A DNA stretch of 64,000 nt from the NCBI RefSeq assembly GCF_003945595.2, contig NW_024103452.1:3305493-3369492 (forward strand), in the 5' to 3' direction. Below the pieces are notes generated by a model that saw only the letters and a list, made by a program, of their open reading frames with translations, did no database searches and was not told where the DNA came from. Each line of letters begins with the position of its first letter. The first letter of the stretch is position 1. Of this stretch, positions 53,001-64,000 are shown piece after piece. Position numbers and translations under genes: made by a program. This DNA comes from Pipra filicauda. Its lineage: Eukaryota > Chordata > Aves > Passeriformes > Pipridae.

Positions 53001-54532
53001 TATTGTAATTTACTGCACCAACCTGTACCACCAATGAGGTTGTATAAAAACAATTTCTAAAGTTATTATTCACAATCAAGTATCAATGTGCATACATATA
53101 GATTCAAGGCTCCCCTTTTGTTTATATTTTTTCTAATCACAGCAACCAGGACATTTTGCTGTTGAATATGCTATTTTCAATAATAAATAGCAACAGCAGA
53201 AGTTTTAATATTAGGGGTGGTTATATATGAAGGAAACAAAGGGGGAACTTGATATGAACTTTAGAGAACATATATTTCCAAAAATAAATGCATTAAATCT
53301 CATTTTTATATACTTAAAATATCTGTACACAGATTTTCATGTGAGATCACTATTCTGTAAAAAATCCAACTCAACCCTTTTGTTACAATAGCTATATTTA
53401 CCCTATTTTCTCAGCTTTTTCATTGCACAGTATATTCAGAGCTCTGTTTCATAATATAATTTAATATGATTTGATTGCAACACATTGCAATGTTCAGTTT
53501 CTCACACAATAAAAGAATCACTCAGTTACCTTTTCAATGAACTATACTCTACCATCAAAGAAAACAAACTGAAAACAATAACATAGCATCATCATCATGC
53601 AAAATACCCTTGGAAACCAACGTTCAAATATCACAAAGACATTTTTTATTCACAAGCATTTTTGTTTCAGCCTTTGAATGATTCTACTAGCTTTATATGT
53701 AACTGCATTGTAAAAAGGAGGTGAATGTTACGTTGAAATTAACATTTTTTCTGACAGAAGATGACACCAAGCTTAAGACGAAGATAACTTTTTAGTTAAA
53801 CTCTCCAGCACCTTTGTATTTTGAAACACAGTAGTTTTCTCCTTTTCTTCCTTTCTTCTTGCTTTCTTCTTCCTTCCCTTCTTTCCTTCCTACATACAAT
53901 TTATCAACCTACCAAAACTTAGCTGGCTGCATGATTCATTTCGGAAGAACAAACCACTCATCATGAAACATTTCAATCATGCTGAACTTCTAATGAAAAT
54001 TGGCCAATATTTTCATTTTACTCAACTAGTTTGGACAAAACTGATGTTCAAAGCAGCCATCATGGTGCTAGTAACATATACTGGGGACAATATTTTTTTT
54101 TTCTTTTTATTTTTTTTTTCTGTTTTTAAATAACTGTTCATGTAAAAGAATATAAATCTTCAAGATATCCAAAGCTTAAAAGAAATGAAAATCATAAACG
54201 TAAGCCATTGTTAGGGGAGCCCTTTTACATGAAGTCATCAAGATTACAACAACAAACAAACAAACAGAAAAGAATTTAGATTTCCCCAATGGAGCACATA
54301 CAGAAGTCTGCTCGGATGGCATAGATGATGCAGCATTCACACACGTTTAAGGATCCGACACTCCAACATGCAGCCACCGTGGGCGCCTTTATGAATCTCA
54401 CAACGACTGATCACCAGACACGAGCGCTGCTGTTCTGCTGCTGTCTGAATAGCTGACCCCTTCTAAAATGAAACTGAGGCTATCGTTTTGGCCGGGTCTT
54501 GATTAAGTTATGCAGCTTTTGGTTTAGCAAGG
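50050..54532 (-). other. CACNA2D1: CACNA2D1 3' untranslated region
   Basis: The segment runs from the TGA stop at 54533-54535 to the predicted cleavage zone near 50050, about 4.5 kb. It contains no recognised transposon, unlike the intergenic DNA beyond it, which fits a constrained UTR. Mammalian CACNA2D1 transcripts also have long 3'UTRs (known). The part next to the stop (about 54290-54530) is CpG-richer than the rest. Internal minus-strand AATAAA words at 51547-51552, 52554-52559 and 53645-53650 could give shorter isoforms. A purine-rich tract in the mRNA lies at 53835-53891 and an A-rich tract at 54090-54126. The extent is inferred from the poly(A) signal, not from transcripts. Confidence 0.75.
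50073..50078 (-). terminator. CACNA2D1: Main poly(A) signal, CACNA2D1
   Basis: The minus strand reads AATAAA, followed about 20-40 bases later by a U/GU-rich stretch (TATTTTGATTGTTCGCTCTG, 50053 downwards), the usual layout of a vertebrate cleavage site. Cleavage is expected near 50050. The site was chosen because it is the most distal well-formed signal before sequence that looks intergenic. Confidence 0.65.
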
Positions 54533-54649
54533 TCATAACTGGCAGTGTCTGCTGCCAGATAACAGCCAAAGCAGGACCAGCTGAATTCCTACCATGGACC
54601 ACAGTGATGGACTCAGACCAGAGGCACCACCACAGTCAGCCGAATCTTC
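54533..54649 (-). CDS. CACNA2D1: CACNA2D1 last coding exon (GPI-anchor signal)
   Basis: Last coding exon of the alpha-2/delta-1 subunit, an extracellular auxiliary protein of CaV1 and CaV2 calcium channels that raises channel surface expression and binds gabapentinoids and thrombospondins (known). A strong acceptor (TTTCTTCTTTTCTTGTCGACAG) precedes base 54649. The frame then gives 38 residues and TGA at 54533-54535. It begins EDSADCGGASGLSPSLW and ends in a hydrophobic run, VGIQLVLLWLLSG, then SRHCQL. The DCGG...SGL.PSLW...GIQ..LLWL.SG pattern is that of alpha-2/delta-1. The Cys-Gly-Gly is the proposed GPI-attachment site in this family and the hydrophobic tail is the cleaved signal. The exon joins in phase 0 to 63308-63398. 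It is too short to stand out as an open frame, and the longer plus-strand frame across it (54499-54711) is an antisense artefact. Confidence 0.95.
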   Translation of the reverse strand, partial: EDSADCGGASGLSPSLWSMVGIQLVLLWLLSGSRHCQL

Positions 54650-56702
54650 CTGTCGACAAGAAAAGAAGAAATCATTTAACACTAATTACAATGAATTTTC
54701 CTAAGAAGTAATCTACAGTTTAGTTTGCAACATTTTGAACTATCATTGAGGCATCCTTTTTGGTCTTATATACGTTATTTTGCTGACACAACAGCAAAAT
54801 AATTCCTGAAAGTTTGTCTGATTTTTGATACAAAGGGTGGTACTATTATTTTAACCATTAGCATGGGAGAATCAAATACTTTCAAGGTTTACTACAGTCA
54901 CTTATGAACTAGGTGGGATACTTACACCATCAAACAAGAAATGCTATGGGATATATCCGGGGGCCCCAGAAAACCCCATTTGTATTCCTTAAAATTACAT
55001 CAATTGTAAGACTCTGAGTATCACTTTATTGTGAGGAAAGACAGAATAACAGATAACTTTTCAAGATTAGAAAACAAATACCAAAATATGTTTATGTCCA
55101 TTTCATCAAATCTAATGCTGGCACATTAAAATGAATATGGTCTGCAGGTGAAGGTATGATCAAAGAAAATGAAAATTCTTTCTTTGTTTCTGATGCTCTA
55201 TTCAAGTAGGAGAACCAAATTTCCTAGTATGTTTTCTTACATGTTTGATGCAGTTCAGTAGAGAAGACATGCTCCCCTTTGAGGGCTCACTCTGAGTTGC
55301 ACTGCTCTCTCATGCATCAGTGGACCCTACTATTCCTTATGCCACACAGCAATCACACACCTCTTTTCCTCATTCCTTTCTACCATTCATTGCTGTTCTT
55401 TGGTTCCACTTTGCCTATAATGCATAATACTTTTCACATTATGGACTTATTCATTAGTCCAGCTGAAATATATTTGATACCTGTTCTGGAGCCTGTACCA
55501 TCCTACACCTTGTTTCTCAGGACTGATACAAACTGTGGTTAGTGCCTAAAACACCAGGACAGTGTTCCAGCCATCCCTCCATTTCTTTGTCTGCTGAGTC
55601 CAGGATTCATGGGTAGCTCTGAAGGCTAAAAATACTTGGTCTTTCTCTTGTTTTCACTGTATTCTGTACCATAGTATAAAAAGACGATTTCCATTTCCCA
55701 AGAGATCCCAAGCCTCCAAGGACAAGAAAACAGTGTAGATGGGAAGGGACTTAGGTATATTAGCAATTAGGGAAACTTCTTTAACAGGAGTAACATGTTC
55801 AGGGAAGGACAGACAACTGCATCTGAACAGTAACAGAGCCTGGCTTCTGGCACAGAAATAAAAATTATTTTAGAACAAAAATCAGAGGAAAACCAGCCAG
55901 CAGGAAACAGCTCCTGGTTCAGACTGATATGTAATGAATACTCAATGTACCTCAGAAAAGGCTGGGGGCAGGAGAGTGGGTCAGTGTGGAGCTAAAAAGA
56001 ACACAAGCAGGATAAATAAGGAAGGGTCATTAAACCATCTTTAATTGATTGGCACATCCTTAATCAAAACCTTCCAGTGCTAGGAACATAAAATCAAGAT
56101 GGGGGAATGACAATCACTCATCAGTGAACCATCCCAAAATAATACACATATCAGAAACCTGGTGGAAGGCAGTTATCAGTAGCACAGAACACTGTCAGGC
56201 TACCAGCTTTATAAGAATGGCAGTATAGGACATGCAGCAGAAGGGTGCCACGTAAAGGATAATACAAAATGCAACAACATAAAAATCTTACAGGAAAAGG
56301 GAAGTGTGATGGAATCTCTGTAGGTAAGAAATTTCAGAGTCTGATAATAAAAAAAGTAATACTAGAATTGCACTGCTGACCACCCAATCAGAGGGACAAT
56401 ATCAATGTTATATGAGATTGGAGAAGGTACATAAAGATTGGATCGACACCTTATCAAAGAGAGGTGTAGAGACCGCATTTTCAGATATGACAAATGGCTT
56501 TTGGGACAAACAGTCTTTAAACCTTTAGGGGTGCACAGGGCCCTGTTCAAAATTATTAGTGGAGTTGCTCTGTATAGCCCTAGTAGCTCTGTAGACCATG
56601 ATGCAATAGGATTTAGCATTTTTGTGTGAAAGATCAGGTCAAACAAATCCAAAATAGGAGATACCAACTTAAAGAAAGGCAACCACCTGAAAATTACCAA
56701 AA

Positions 56703-56815
56703 GCAGTTAAAAAAACCCCAAACAAACCCAAACAACCTCAAAACCAAGAAAACAGAAAAAACCTTAACAAACAAACGAAAACAGAAAGCAAGGAAAAAGC
56801 CAAACAGACCTAGAA
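56703..56815. repeat. A/C-rich expansion inside old CR1
   Basis: A low-complexity stretch built of AAAC, CCAAA and GAAAA units interrupts the decayed CR1. It is absent from the usual CR1 layout as I recall it, so it probably expanded or inserted after the CR1 landed. Confidence 0.75.
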
Positions 56816-56929
56816 GTATCATCTCAAAAAGCAAGTTCCTTACAAGGGTCCAGAAGCATATTTAGAAATATTGCATTAGATAACCAGGTAAAATTAATGC
56901 CGCAATTAGAAAAATCAACCACACATAAA

Positions 56930-57025
56930 AGTGCAATCCCAAAACAAATGAAAACACACCACCACCACCCTCTACCAAAAAAACACCCAACACATAACCA
57001 AATCGAAAACCCAAAGAAACACCCC
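56930..57025. repeat. Second A/C-rich stretch inside old CR1
   Basis: A CA-rich sequence with an ACCACCACCACC run at about 56958-56969 and several AAACACCC words. It is low-complexity sequence within the old CR1, without its own recognisable element. Confidence 0.65.
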
Positions 57026-57698
57026 TGCATGAATCAGTAGGGAACTTAAGTACACTGTCATAGAGAAAAGGTCAGTATTTAAGAAATCAAGTTTACCCAA
57101 CAGGAACAGCAAAGTACATAAAAATGACAGATTAAATATAAACAGGAAAATTAGAAGGGCTGATAAATAATTTTTTATGACTTTGTTGCAGAATATGCTG
57201 AAAATTATAGTAGAAATTTTTTACTAAAACAAAAGCACGAAGCAAATATGAGGTTAGAGCAACTGCTTCATAACAGAGGTGTAAAGAGGGAATCTGGGCA
57301 TTATAGGGCACAGCGAAGAACTTCAATGAGTTCTTTGTGTCAGTTTTAATTGGTGAAAATTTTAATGGTATTCCCTCTACATACAGTGCATTCTTCAAAG
57401 CAAGGAGGTCAGAGAAATCAGAATCAGTTGGGGAAAAATATATGGAAAATCAGATAAAGCAGACAAATTATACTCAATACCTTATCAGGAATTATAATAT
57501 TCACCAAGAGTCTCCTTTAGAAACTTGGATGTAAAATAAAACCCAAAAAACCAAACAAGACCCAAAAATTCCTTAGAAAGAAACAAAAACTCATTCTGTC
57601 CTAAAGCCAATAGCTCATGTTAGCTGCCATTCTTTATCAACAGTAGCCATTTCCAGATATGTCTCTGTCATGTGATAGCTTTATAATTTAGTTCTATA

Positions 57699-57768
57699 GT
57701 TTTTGTTTAGATTTTTGTGTGGTTTTATTTTTGCTTTTGGGGTTTTTTTGTTTTTTTTTTTTTTTTCT
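57699..57768. repeat. T-rich tract in intron
   Basis: About 70 bases rich in T with G-containing interruptions, ending in a run of T with one G (57743-57766). Read on the minus strand it is an A-rich tail. It could mark the end of an unrecognised retroposon on that strand, but no body is seen. Confidence 0.7.
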
Positions 57769-60700
57769 GGTTGATTGCACTCTACAAGTTCAAAATTCCT
57801 GAGGTTTCTTGTCAATAAGGAAGCCTTAAGTGAACTCTTCTGCACAGATTTGGAGTAGGATGCTAAGATTTCAAGATGCATTGAACTTTCTGGTTTATTT
57901 AGTTTGGCTCTGTTACTATTTGCATCTGCATTATGTCTTGTCATGTAGCTTTATTTCTATTCAAAACACCTAAAAATAATCCTGTTGCATCTTCCTCACA
58001 GTGGTTACCATTAAAAAACAGAATTATTGGTAAAGGTTTCCTCTCACATGAATTCAATGAACAGCACTCAGTGTTACCTTTTGGTATTTAGGATTTCTTA
58101 TCATTGAAATTTCTTAGAGAAGTCTTCTTTGAAGCAATAGTCAAAAGTAAAGCAGGAGATTTAAAAATTTTCAAAAGAGGGGAGATGTCTGGAGAGTAAA
58201 TAAGAAGTAAATTGAAGGTCTTAAACAAAACTGTGCATAACATGAAGGGGAAAACATCTTTACAGTGAAAATGGCATCCAGTATGGATACAGAGTAGATA
58301 GGCCTCCACATACTGAATTATACAGTATTTATCTTACATGTCACCTCTGTATTAGACTAAATATTGGGTACATTACATTGATAAATTAATCCTACCACTA
58401 TATGCATTTGAAAAAAACCCCAAAACATCTCCATTCTGTGGTCTATTTCTATTTGCTCTTTGAGATTTTGTTTTAACTACATTGCAATTTATGGTCACTG
58501 CTCTTACGTTCAACAGTCATACAATGTTCCTATTGGATTGAAATTTTGCTTCTCTCTAGGACTACACAGAGCATTTTTTAAGGGATTCACTATTAACAAT
58601 AATAGAGAATGTCTTGAAAGCCTCATGAAGGAGAGGCTTCTTCTTATTATGAATGACAGTATTAAACTGTAACACTGTATCCAAGGTTTATACATATATT
58701 TCAAGGTCAGGGAGATTTTAACCTCATATTGATCAAAGCCACATTGAATTTCTGCAGTTTGTAGACCAATTTGCAGTGGTAAACCAGCAGTTCTGTCAAG
58801 AACAATTTCTAAATATTGCCTCTGGAATCAGTTATTCTTTTGTGCCATAAGCCAAGACAAAAATAGTAGTGGCAAAGAAGGTACAGTAAATCCTACCTAA
58901 ATTAATTTTTTTCTCCCTAGCATTGAACATTGTAATTTCCTTGTGTACTTTTACTGTTTTGAAAACTAGAGGAAATGAAAAAAACAAAACAAAACAGTAT
59001 AAGAAAAGAGGAGAAAGTCTGATTATATGGCAATTTACATGAATTAAAGAAATCAAGAGTTTCAGGGAAATTACTGAGATTCCATCATTAATTTAAAACC
59101 AGACTGAGAAAAAACATCAGTTCTGAATGGTCTTCAAAATGCCTTTTTTGAAAACACTTCCCCTATTCTTGAGCTTTAAGAAAACTTCTCAACTATTACA
59201 TGTGTATGTTATTTTCGAGATTTCTTCTAAAGTATCTTATAACAAAGGTATATAGCATTATTTTATCCTATCTTTACATTATCTTTACCTCTGCTAGTGC
59301 AATTAGACACTGAACTATTTTTAAGCACTTCCACTGAAATTTTCCAGCCCATTACGTAAATCATACAAAAATCCTGAATAATAGATCAGTTCGGGATGTG
59401 TTTCCTGTGTTGTCCTCAAAATAATATTCTGTATATTATTTCTCTTTGAAAAGAGAAAGAATTGTAAAACAAATTGCAAAGAATCATCTTTAGCCACTTT
59501 CATTTCATCAGAAATGTATAAGAAATTTCTTGCATTAATAAATCACATGTCAAATTTCCTGGCATGCTTGAGGTAGAGAAGTGTCAAATCTAAGTGTCAT
59601 CTCCTTCTTGTCATACTTTACCATGATAACTCTAGATGGGATTATTTTACATCACACACTGTGAAAATTATTCAGCACTTTCAGAATGGAAATGAATGCT
59701 TTTACAAAACCATATATTCATTGTTAAGTATCAAGCCCACATATTCATTGTTATATATGAACATTTCCTTGAAGATAGTGCCAGTCCAAAATTTTAAAAA
59801 TACACATGGAACTAAAAATACATATATACATACATGTTAAGCTGATATACTTCTTAGTCCTTTAGAAGTGCATTAGAACTATGTAATGTACTAAAATTTT
59901 GCCTGTAAACCATAACAATTCATCAGAACCTTTTGTGCTACAATGACTTATAAAATGGTAAAACAACAATATGTGTCAAAGAGCTTCTGATCTGGCCTTC
60001 GATGTCAGTTGATCATCTCAAAGTTATACCTTTTATAAGTATATATTTTAAATGCTTCATATTGTATGGACAAGACCTTTGCTTTTACTCAAGAGTCATT
60101 TCCAGTTCCAGTGCATGGTCCTTCATAAATTTTGTGTTACCCTCCTTTGTCTGGACTTCCATACAAAGCTGTCAAAGCTGTACAGCTACCCATGCACAGA
60201 TCAGGGACATAGGCTATTCCATCAAGATATACCCAATTGTCTGGTCTGCTAATAACCCTCAAAGCTCCCACATTTCTGGAAGTTGATGGGAGTAAGACAT
60301 TCACAGTAGGGGCTAAAAACCTATACAGTATTTTTCTTTACTTTCAGGCATAGCAAAAAAACCAGTGTGCATGTACAAAGTAAGACTAAGCCTTTCAAGG
60401 CAGTGATAATGACTATTTTGTTATCCTTGATGAAAAGGAAAAAAAAACCCATCACGTTATTGAACCTGGTCAGCGGTTTGTATCTGTGTTGGCTTCAGTG
60501 ATTTTAATAAAACTACACAGATTAATGTCCAGAAAAAAAACCATTTCCAAAATCACAAAGTTATTAAAAACAAGATGGATGAATAAAATTACCTCTACAA
60601 CTTTCTGCTGCCAAAAGTCTATCAGCTAAAATTATATTCCGTGGGTTTCCCATCTTAAGCAGAAAGTCCATTTTGGGCATAAAGAATTCAGCTCAAGGTG

Positions 60701-63307
60701 AGTCTTTGCTGTTTTATGTACATTGGACAGTAGCTTTTTAATTAAAAGAAGGTTACTTGCAGAGCAAATTGCATGAGTAAGAACATGAGATATTAATCTA
60801 GACTTTAAAGTGAAATACCACTGGCTTAGGGGAAGGGACTTTTACCCTTTCTTACAACCTTCTACCATGGCTGTGCAAGTTCCTAAGTTTGTTAGAAATT
60901 AGATCATTTAAATACAGAATAGGAAACTTCAGAATTACTCAAATACAGTTGTTAAACAGAACTTTAAGATTTTCTTCACTGTTGTTCAAGTGATAATAAT
61001 TGAACCTTCCCTTAATTTCAAAGAGAATATACATTACTGAGAAAATGGGTTTTCTAAATTGCTACAATTTTCAGTATTTTACTACACTAACTCTGAAAAA
61101 TGCCCTCTAAGCTTCCAGTTCTGCCTCTCAGTTGGCTTTACTTTGATAGGCATGTGAGTATCTCCCTCTAGTGGTTTTCAGAGCAATAATGTTGATCAGA
61201 GACCCCTCCAGTCACGAATTTTATGCTCCTTATCTCAGCAGTTCTCTTGCAGACATGTTGCTATCACAGTAGCTAGTGACACAGTCCCACACCATTAAAT
61301 TCAACACAGTCTAATTGCCAAGGCTTTTGCTGTGAACTCCAGAGTCTGCACTAGGTCAACATACAGGCCTTACCCGTGTAGTTAAATAGATTGATGCACA
61401 ATATTATCTTCCATCATTAACTGTTGTGTTCATTTGAATGCAGTGAAAACTCCTTACTCTTCTCAATAGCAGCACTTACACAGAGCACTCATCCTTGCCA
61501 TCCCTAAGTAAAGCTTTATTTTCACAGGTATTGCAGTCTCTTCTATTTACTTTGTATCTTTGTGTAGAAACTTTTCTTCTGTTCATTTCAACAAGGACAA
61601 GCCAAAAATGCTTAGAAGGGAATGACACGTACTCAGCTGATACATGCGCAATCTCAAAGAGCCAACCATATAAACCCAACAGGTTCCCTCGTCTTTCTAT
61701 GTGCTATGGGAGAGGCCCTTGTGTTCAGTAATTATGATTTATAAGGCTCCAGACAGGGTTTTTTCATATTTAATTTCCCTTAATATTGCAATAGTAATTT
61801 GCTCCAGATTGTTGCTTTTGGGACTTGCTTCATTCTGTTTTCTTTTGTATGTTCAGTAAGTAAAAAAGTCTGCTAATTTTTTAAGCCAAGGACAAAACAA
61901 AAAATTAGAGAAAGTAACTGACCATCCACACCACATGAAAACTTGCAGAAAAATGAAGATAGGAGCGGACGTCATGGCAGAGGCACGACTCGTTGTGCAT
62001 ATAGGCTGATCCTATTAATAACGGGCAAAGTAGCAAGTAGAGGAAAGGAAAGAAAACACAGAAAAAAAGACATACAAGATGAGATATCATGCAGTTTGCT
62101 AGCAGTTAGCAGAGTTAATGTGAAAGCATCCACCCAAGAGCAAGAGATTCACAGCAAATTTTGCAAATAAACTTAACCAAAACAATCCACTGTTACAAAA
62201 CACATGACTTACACACTGATCAGCACATCAAGCTAGTGAGCAAGAGTTGTACTTTCACACACAATCATATTAGGAGCATTTGGAATATTCACAATGGCCA
62301 AATAGCTTTTGGATGGTTTTTCAACTTTATTTAATCTTTACTGGCCAGTAAGAAGACTTCCTTTTTAAAATAAAATTTCGTTACTAGAAACAAATGTATT
62401 GAATATCAACTTTTTTTTTAATACTACTGACATATCAGTAATTGTGCCTCCTTACAGGAAAAGCAGAGCACACTGAAACATGACTTGGTATACATAAGTT
62501 ATAGCCAACTAACTGCATTAATTTGGGACAGTCTTTCCTTTGCAGAAATTGCATGAGGGACTAAAAATGAATTTTAAAAATATTTATTGTATCTAATGCC
62601 TGGCACTTTCATGTGCAGCACTTTCTGTCTTGAAATTTATTCTGAACAATTTAAATTCATTATAATCTCTTTCATACAGTATTTTGAAAGGTAAGGGGAA
62701 AAGCATATTCAAAATAATTTAGATATGTGGCACAGTTATAATTTTTTGCCTTCAAAACTTCAATGCAATACAGGAAGTACTAAACAGAACAATTTTAGTG
62801 ATTTTAGTAAAGCAATGCACTTGTATACCTGTTAAGAATATGACCTAAGGGCAATACAATTTGCAGAATTAGAAACAAATCCTAAACCACATATAACATT
62901 CTTAATCATTTAACAACACCTTAAATAATATTTGGAAACATTATTATAAAAATACTACTTTTAAGCTAGGATTATCGTGTACTTGTGAAATCCATTGAAG
63001 AACTGAACTTCACAGCACCACATAGAGACCAAGTGTTATGCTCACTGATGTTTGGTTTTTTCAGTGAGAATTATGTGTGAAAGTACAATGATTATAGGAA
63101 AGCCAGATAAGAAAGCAGCTGCTAATTTTATGTTAATAATGGGATATTTGAAATAGAGTGACTATGGTCTAGAGTGAACAGTATGTTTAGTGATATATAG
63201 GTTACCAGGCACCAAGGTATGCTTAAACACAGTTTTCACTACTCTTCTAAAGTAGATCTACAATTGTCTTTAAAGATAGTCCTAAAGTCTAACAAGTTCA
63301 ATTTTAC

Positions 63308-63398
63308 CTGTTTGGCTTCATCAAAACAGACATCGGGACCCTTTCTGTATCGAGGTTGTTTGACCATTTCACAAGGATTTGGCCCCTCATCTGTTTCT
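63308..63398 (-). CDS. CACNA2D1: CACNA2D1 penultimate coding exon (delta peptide)
   Basis: A 91-base exon, one base completing a codon plus 30 full codons. It encodes [18 protein letters not shown] followed by [12 protein letters not shown], part of the delta peptide of alpha-2/delta-1. The [21 protein letters not shown] block is close to the mammalian protein as I recall it. Two cysteines (NPC and DVC) are kept and probably form disulphides. The donor CAG|GTAAAAT is good. The acceptor CTTAACCAG is placed at 63399-63400 and has a weak pyrimidine tract; an alternative AG two bases further in would shorten the exon to 89 bases and break the expected phase. Downstream it joins the exon at 54533-54649 in phase 0. 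The rest of the 64-codon frame on either side (63239-63433) is intron. Confidence 0.95.
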
Positions 63399-64000
63399 CT
63401 GGTTAAGGAGCATGGTTGTTTTTCGTGCATCATACATCAGCAGGATTGACATTCTGTTTTTATTTTCATGGCACAAGAGAAGATTTATGCTAATTCAGAT
63501 AGTACTGAAATAAACATCAATAGTCACAGTTCTTTGTTTGAAGAAAACCAACCCAACTCTCCAGATAAATCAAAATGAAATACCCTTTTTCTTACACTGT
63601 TTTAATTAAGAAAATAAACATCCTGCATAACTTTTTAGAATTAGTATTTTCAGAACTATACACAGAAAAAAAAAATAAAAGCTGCATTCTTTTAACATTT
63701 TCTGTATTGCTTTTCTTATCATTGCATAAATATTGAAGAAAATATTTCATAAAGTAATAAACTTTCAATGGTACTGATTGGTTATAGGTTATATTACCTC
63801 TAAGTTATTCTGCTAAAATGAAGATCATAGTAAAAGCAAGGAAACCTGTTTGGAAAATTAATGCTATATACCAGTTGAACATTGCAGTGAAAACCTATAA
63901 AAATGACTGGTTCTATTATGTGTACACTTATATTACCCCAAATATAGAAAAGATCATCCCACTGTAGGCTTTGATGGTAAATGACAGAAAAACTAATGAG
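63399..64000 (-). other. CACNA2D1: CACNA2D1 intron (partial)
   Basis: Intronic sequence upstream of the penultimate exon. The preceding coding exon, expected to encode the cysteine-rich CPCDTR-type segment of the family, is not found before the window ends. Confidence 0.75.

Larger units (their letters stand above)
56145..57400 (+). mobile_element. Ancient decayed CR1 ORF2
   Basis: A heavily mutated CR1 coding region in plus orientation, inside the CACNA2D1 intron. Landmarks occur in the right order. ISETWW near 56147 matches the T/SETWW motif of the endonuclease. The text GATGGAATCTCTGTAGGTAAG at about 56310 and a CTGACCACCCAATCAGAGGG segment at about 56376 follow sauropsid CR1 wording. SVDHDAIGFSIF near 56590 corresponds to the endonuclease SDH motif. 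FNEFFVSV near 57322 is the linker before the reverse transcriptase. Many stops and frameshifts break it. It is far older than the four CR1 copies at 9-44 kb. Ends are approximate. Confidence 0.72.
54650..63307 (-). other. CACNA2D1: CACNA2D1 last intron
   Basis: An intron of 8658 bases bounded by GT at 63306-63307 (CAG|GTAAAAT donor) and AG at 54650-54651 (GACAG|GAAG acceptor), both read on the minus strand. It contains an ancient CR1 ORF2 relic in antisense orientation and low-complexity tracts, but no additional coding exon that I recognise. Joining the flanking exons gives an uninterrupted frame that matches the family, so no intervening exon is required. Confidence 0.88.

Noticed and set aside
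54499..54711. 70-codon plus-strand frame
   Set aside because: It is antisense to the CACNA2D1 last exon and its acceptor. The minus strand has the splice site and the recognised protein.
1..64000. CRISPR arrays, operons, phage or plasmid modules, tRNA and rRNA genes
   Set aside because: No regularly spaced repeats, no cloverleaf with A and B boxes recognised and no rRNA segments. The sequence is vertebrate nuclear DNA.

Overview
This is an AT-rich, gene-poor vertebrate nuclear window, most likely from a bird. Four truncated CR1 LINE 3' ends (9745-10075, 40071-40850, 41376-41640, 44024-44360) carry the avian-type tail and reverse-transcriptase C-terminus. There are no prokaryotic features, no operons and no long open reading frames. 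Two 3' fragments of an RTE-clade LINE narrow the possible hosts; AviRTE is known only from some bird lineages, but that assignment is inference.

One protein-coding gene is supported: the 3' end of CACNA2D1 (voltage-gated calcium channel auxiliary subunit alpha-2/delta-1), on the minus strand. Its penultimate coding exon is at 63308-63398 and its last coding exon at 54533-54649, separated by an intron of about 8.66 kb. A long 3'UTR runs down to a polyadenylation signal at 50073-50078. The remaining upstream exons lie beyond base 64000. The two exons encode the end of the delta peptide and the C-terminal GPI-attachment signal.

Region by region: 1-50049 is intergenic DNA downstream of CACNA2D1, with no exon, RNA gene or promoter I can support. 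It contains a perfect 13-bp-stem hairpin abutting a 200-bp pyrimidine tract (1836-2070), RTE copy 1 (8591-9255, minus), a CR1 (9745-10075), a GC-rich block of unknown origin (12226-12680), RTE copy 2 with a perfect 13-bp target-site duplication (15718-16219, plus), an old palindromic repeat (16867-16942), an old CR1 tail (29040-29105), a cluster of three CR1s (40071-44360) and a T/G-rich tract (47283-47391). The 3'UTR and last exon occupy 50050-54649. The last intron (54650-63307) holds an ancient, heavily decayed CR1 ORF2 on the plus strand.

I found no previously undescribed biological system. The best lead is the pair of RTE copies, because related bird elements have been reported as horizontally transferred. 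The window is otherwise ordinary intergenic and 3'-gene sequence.
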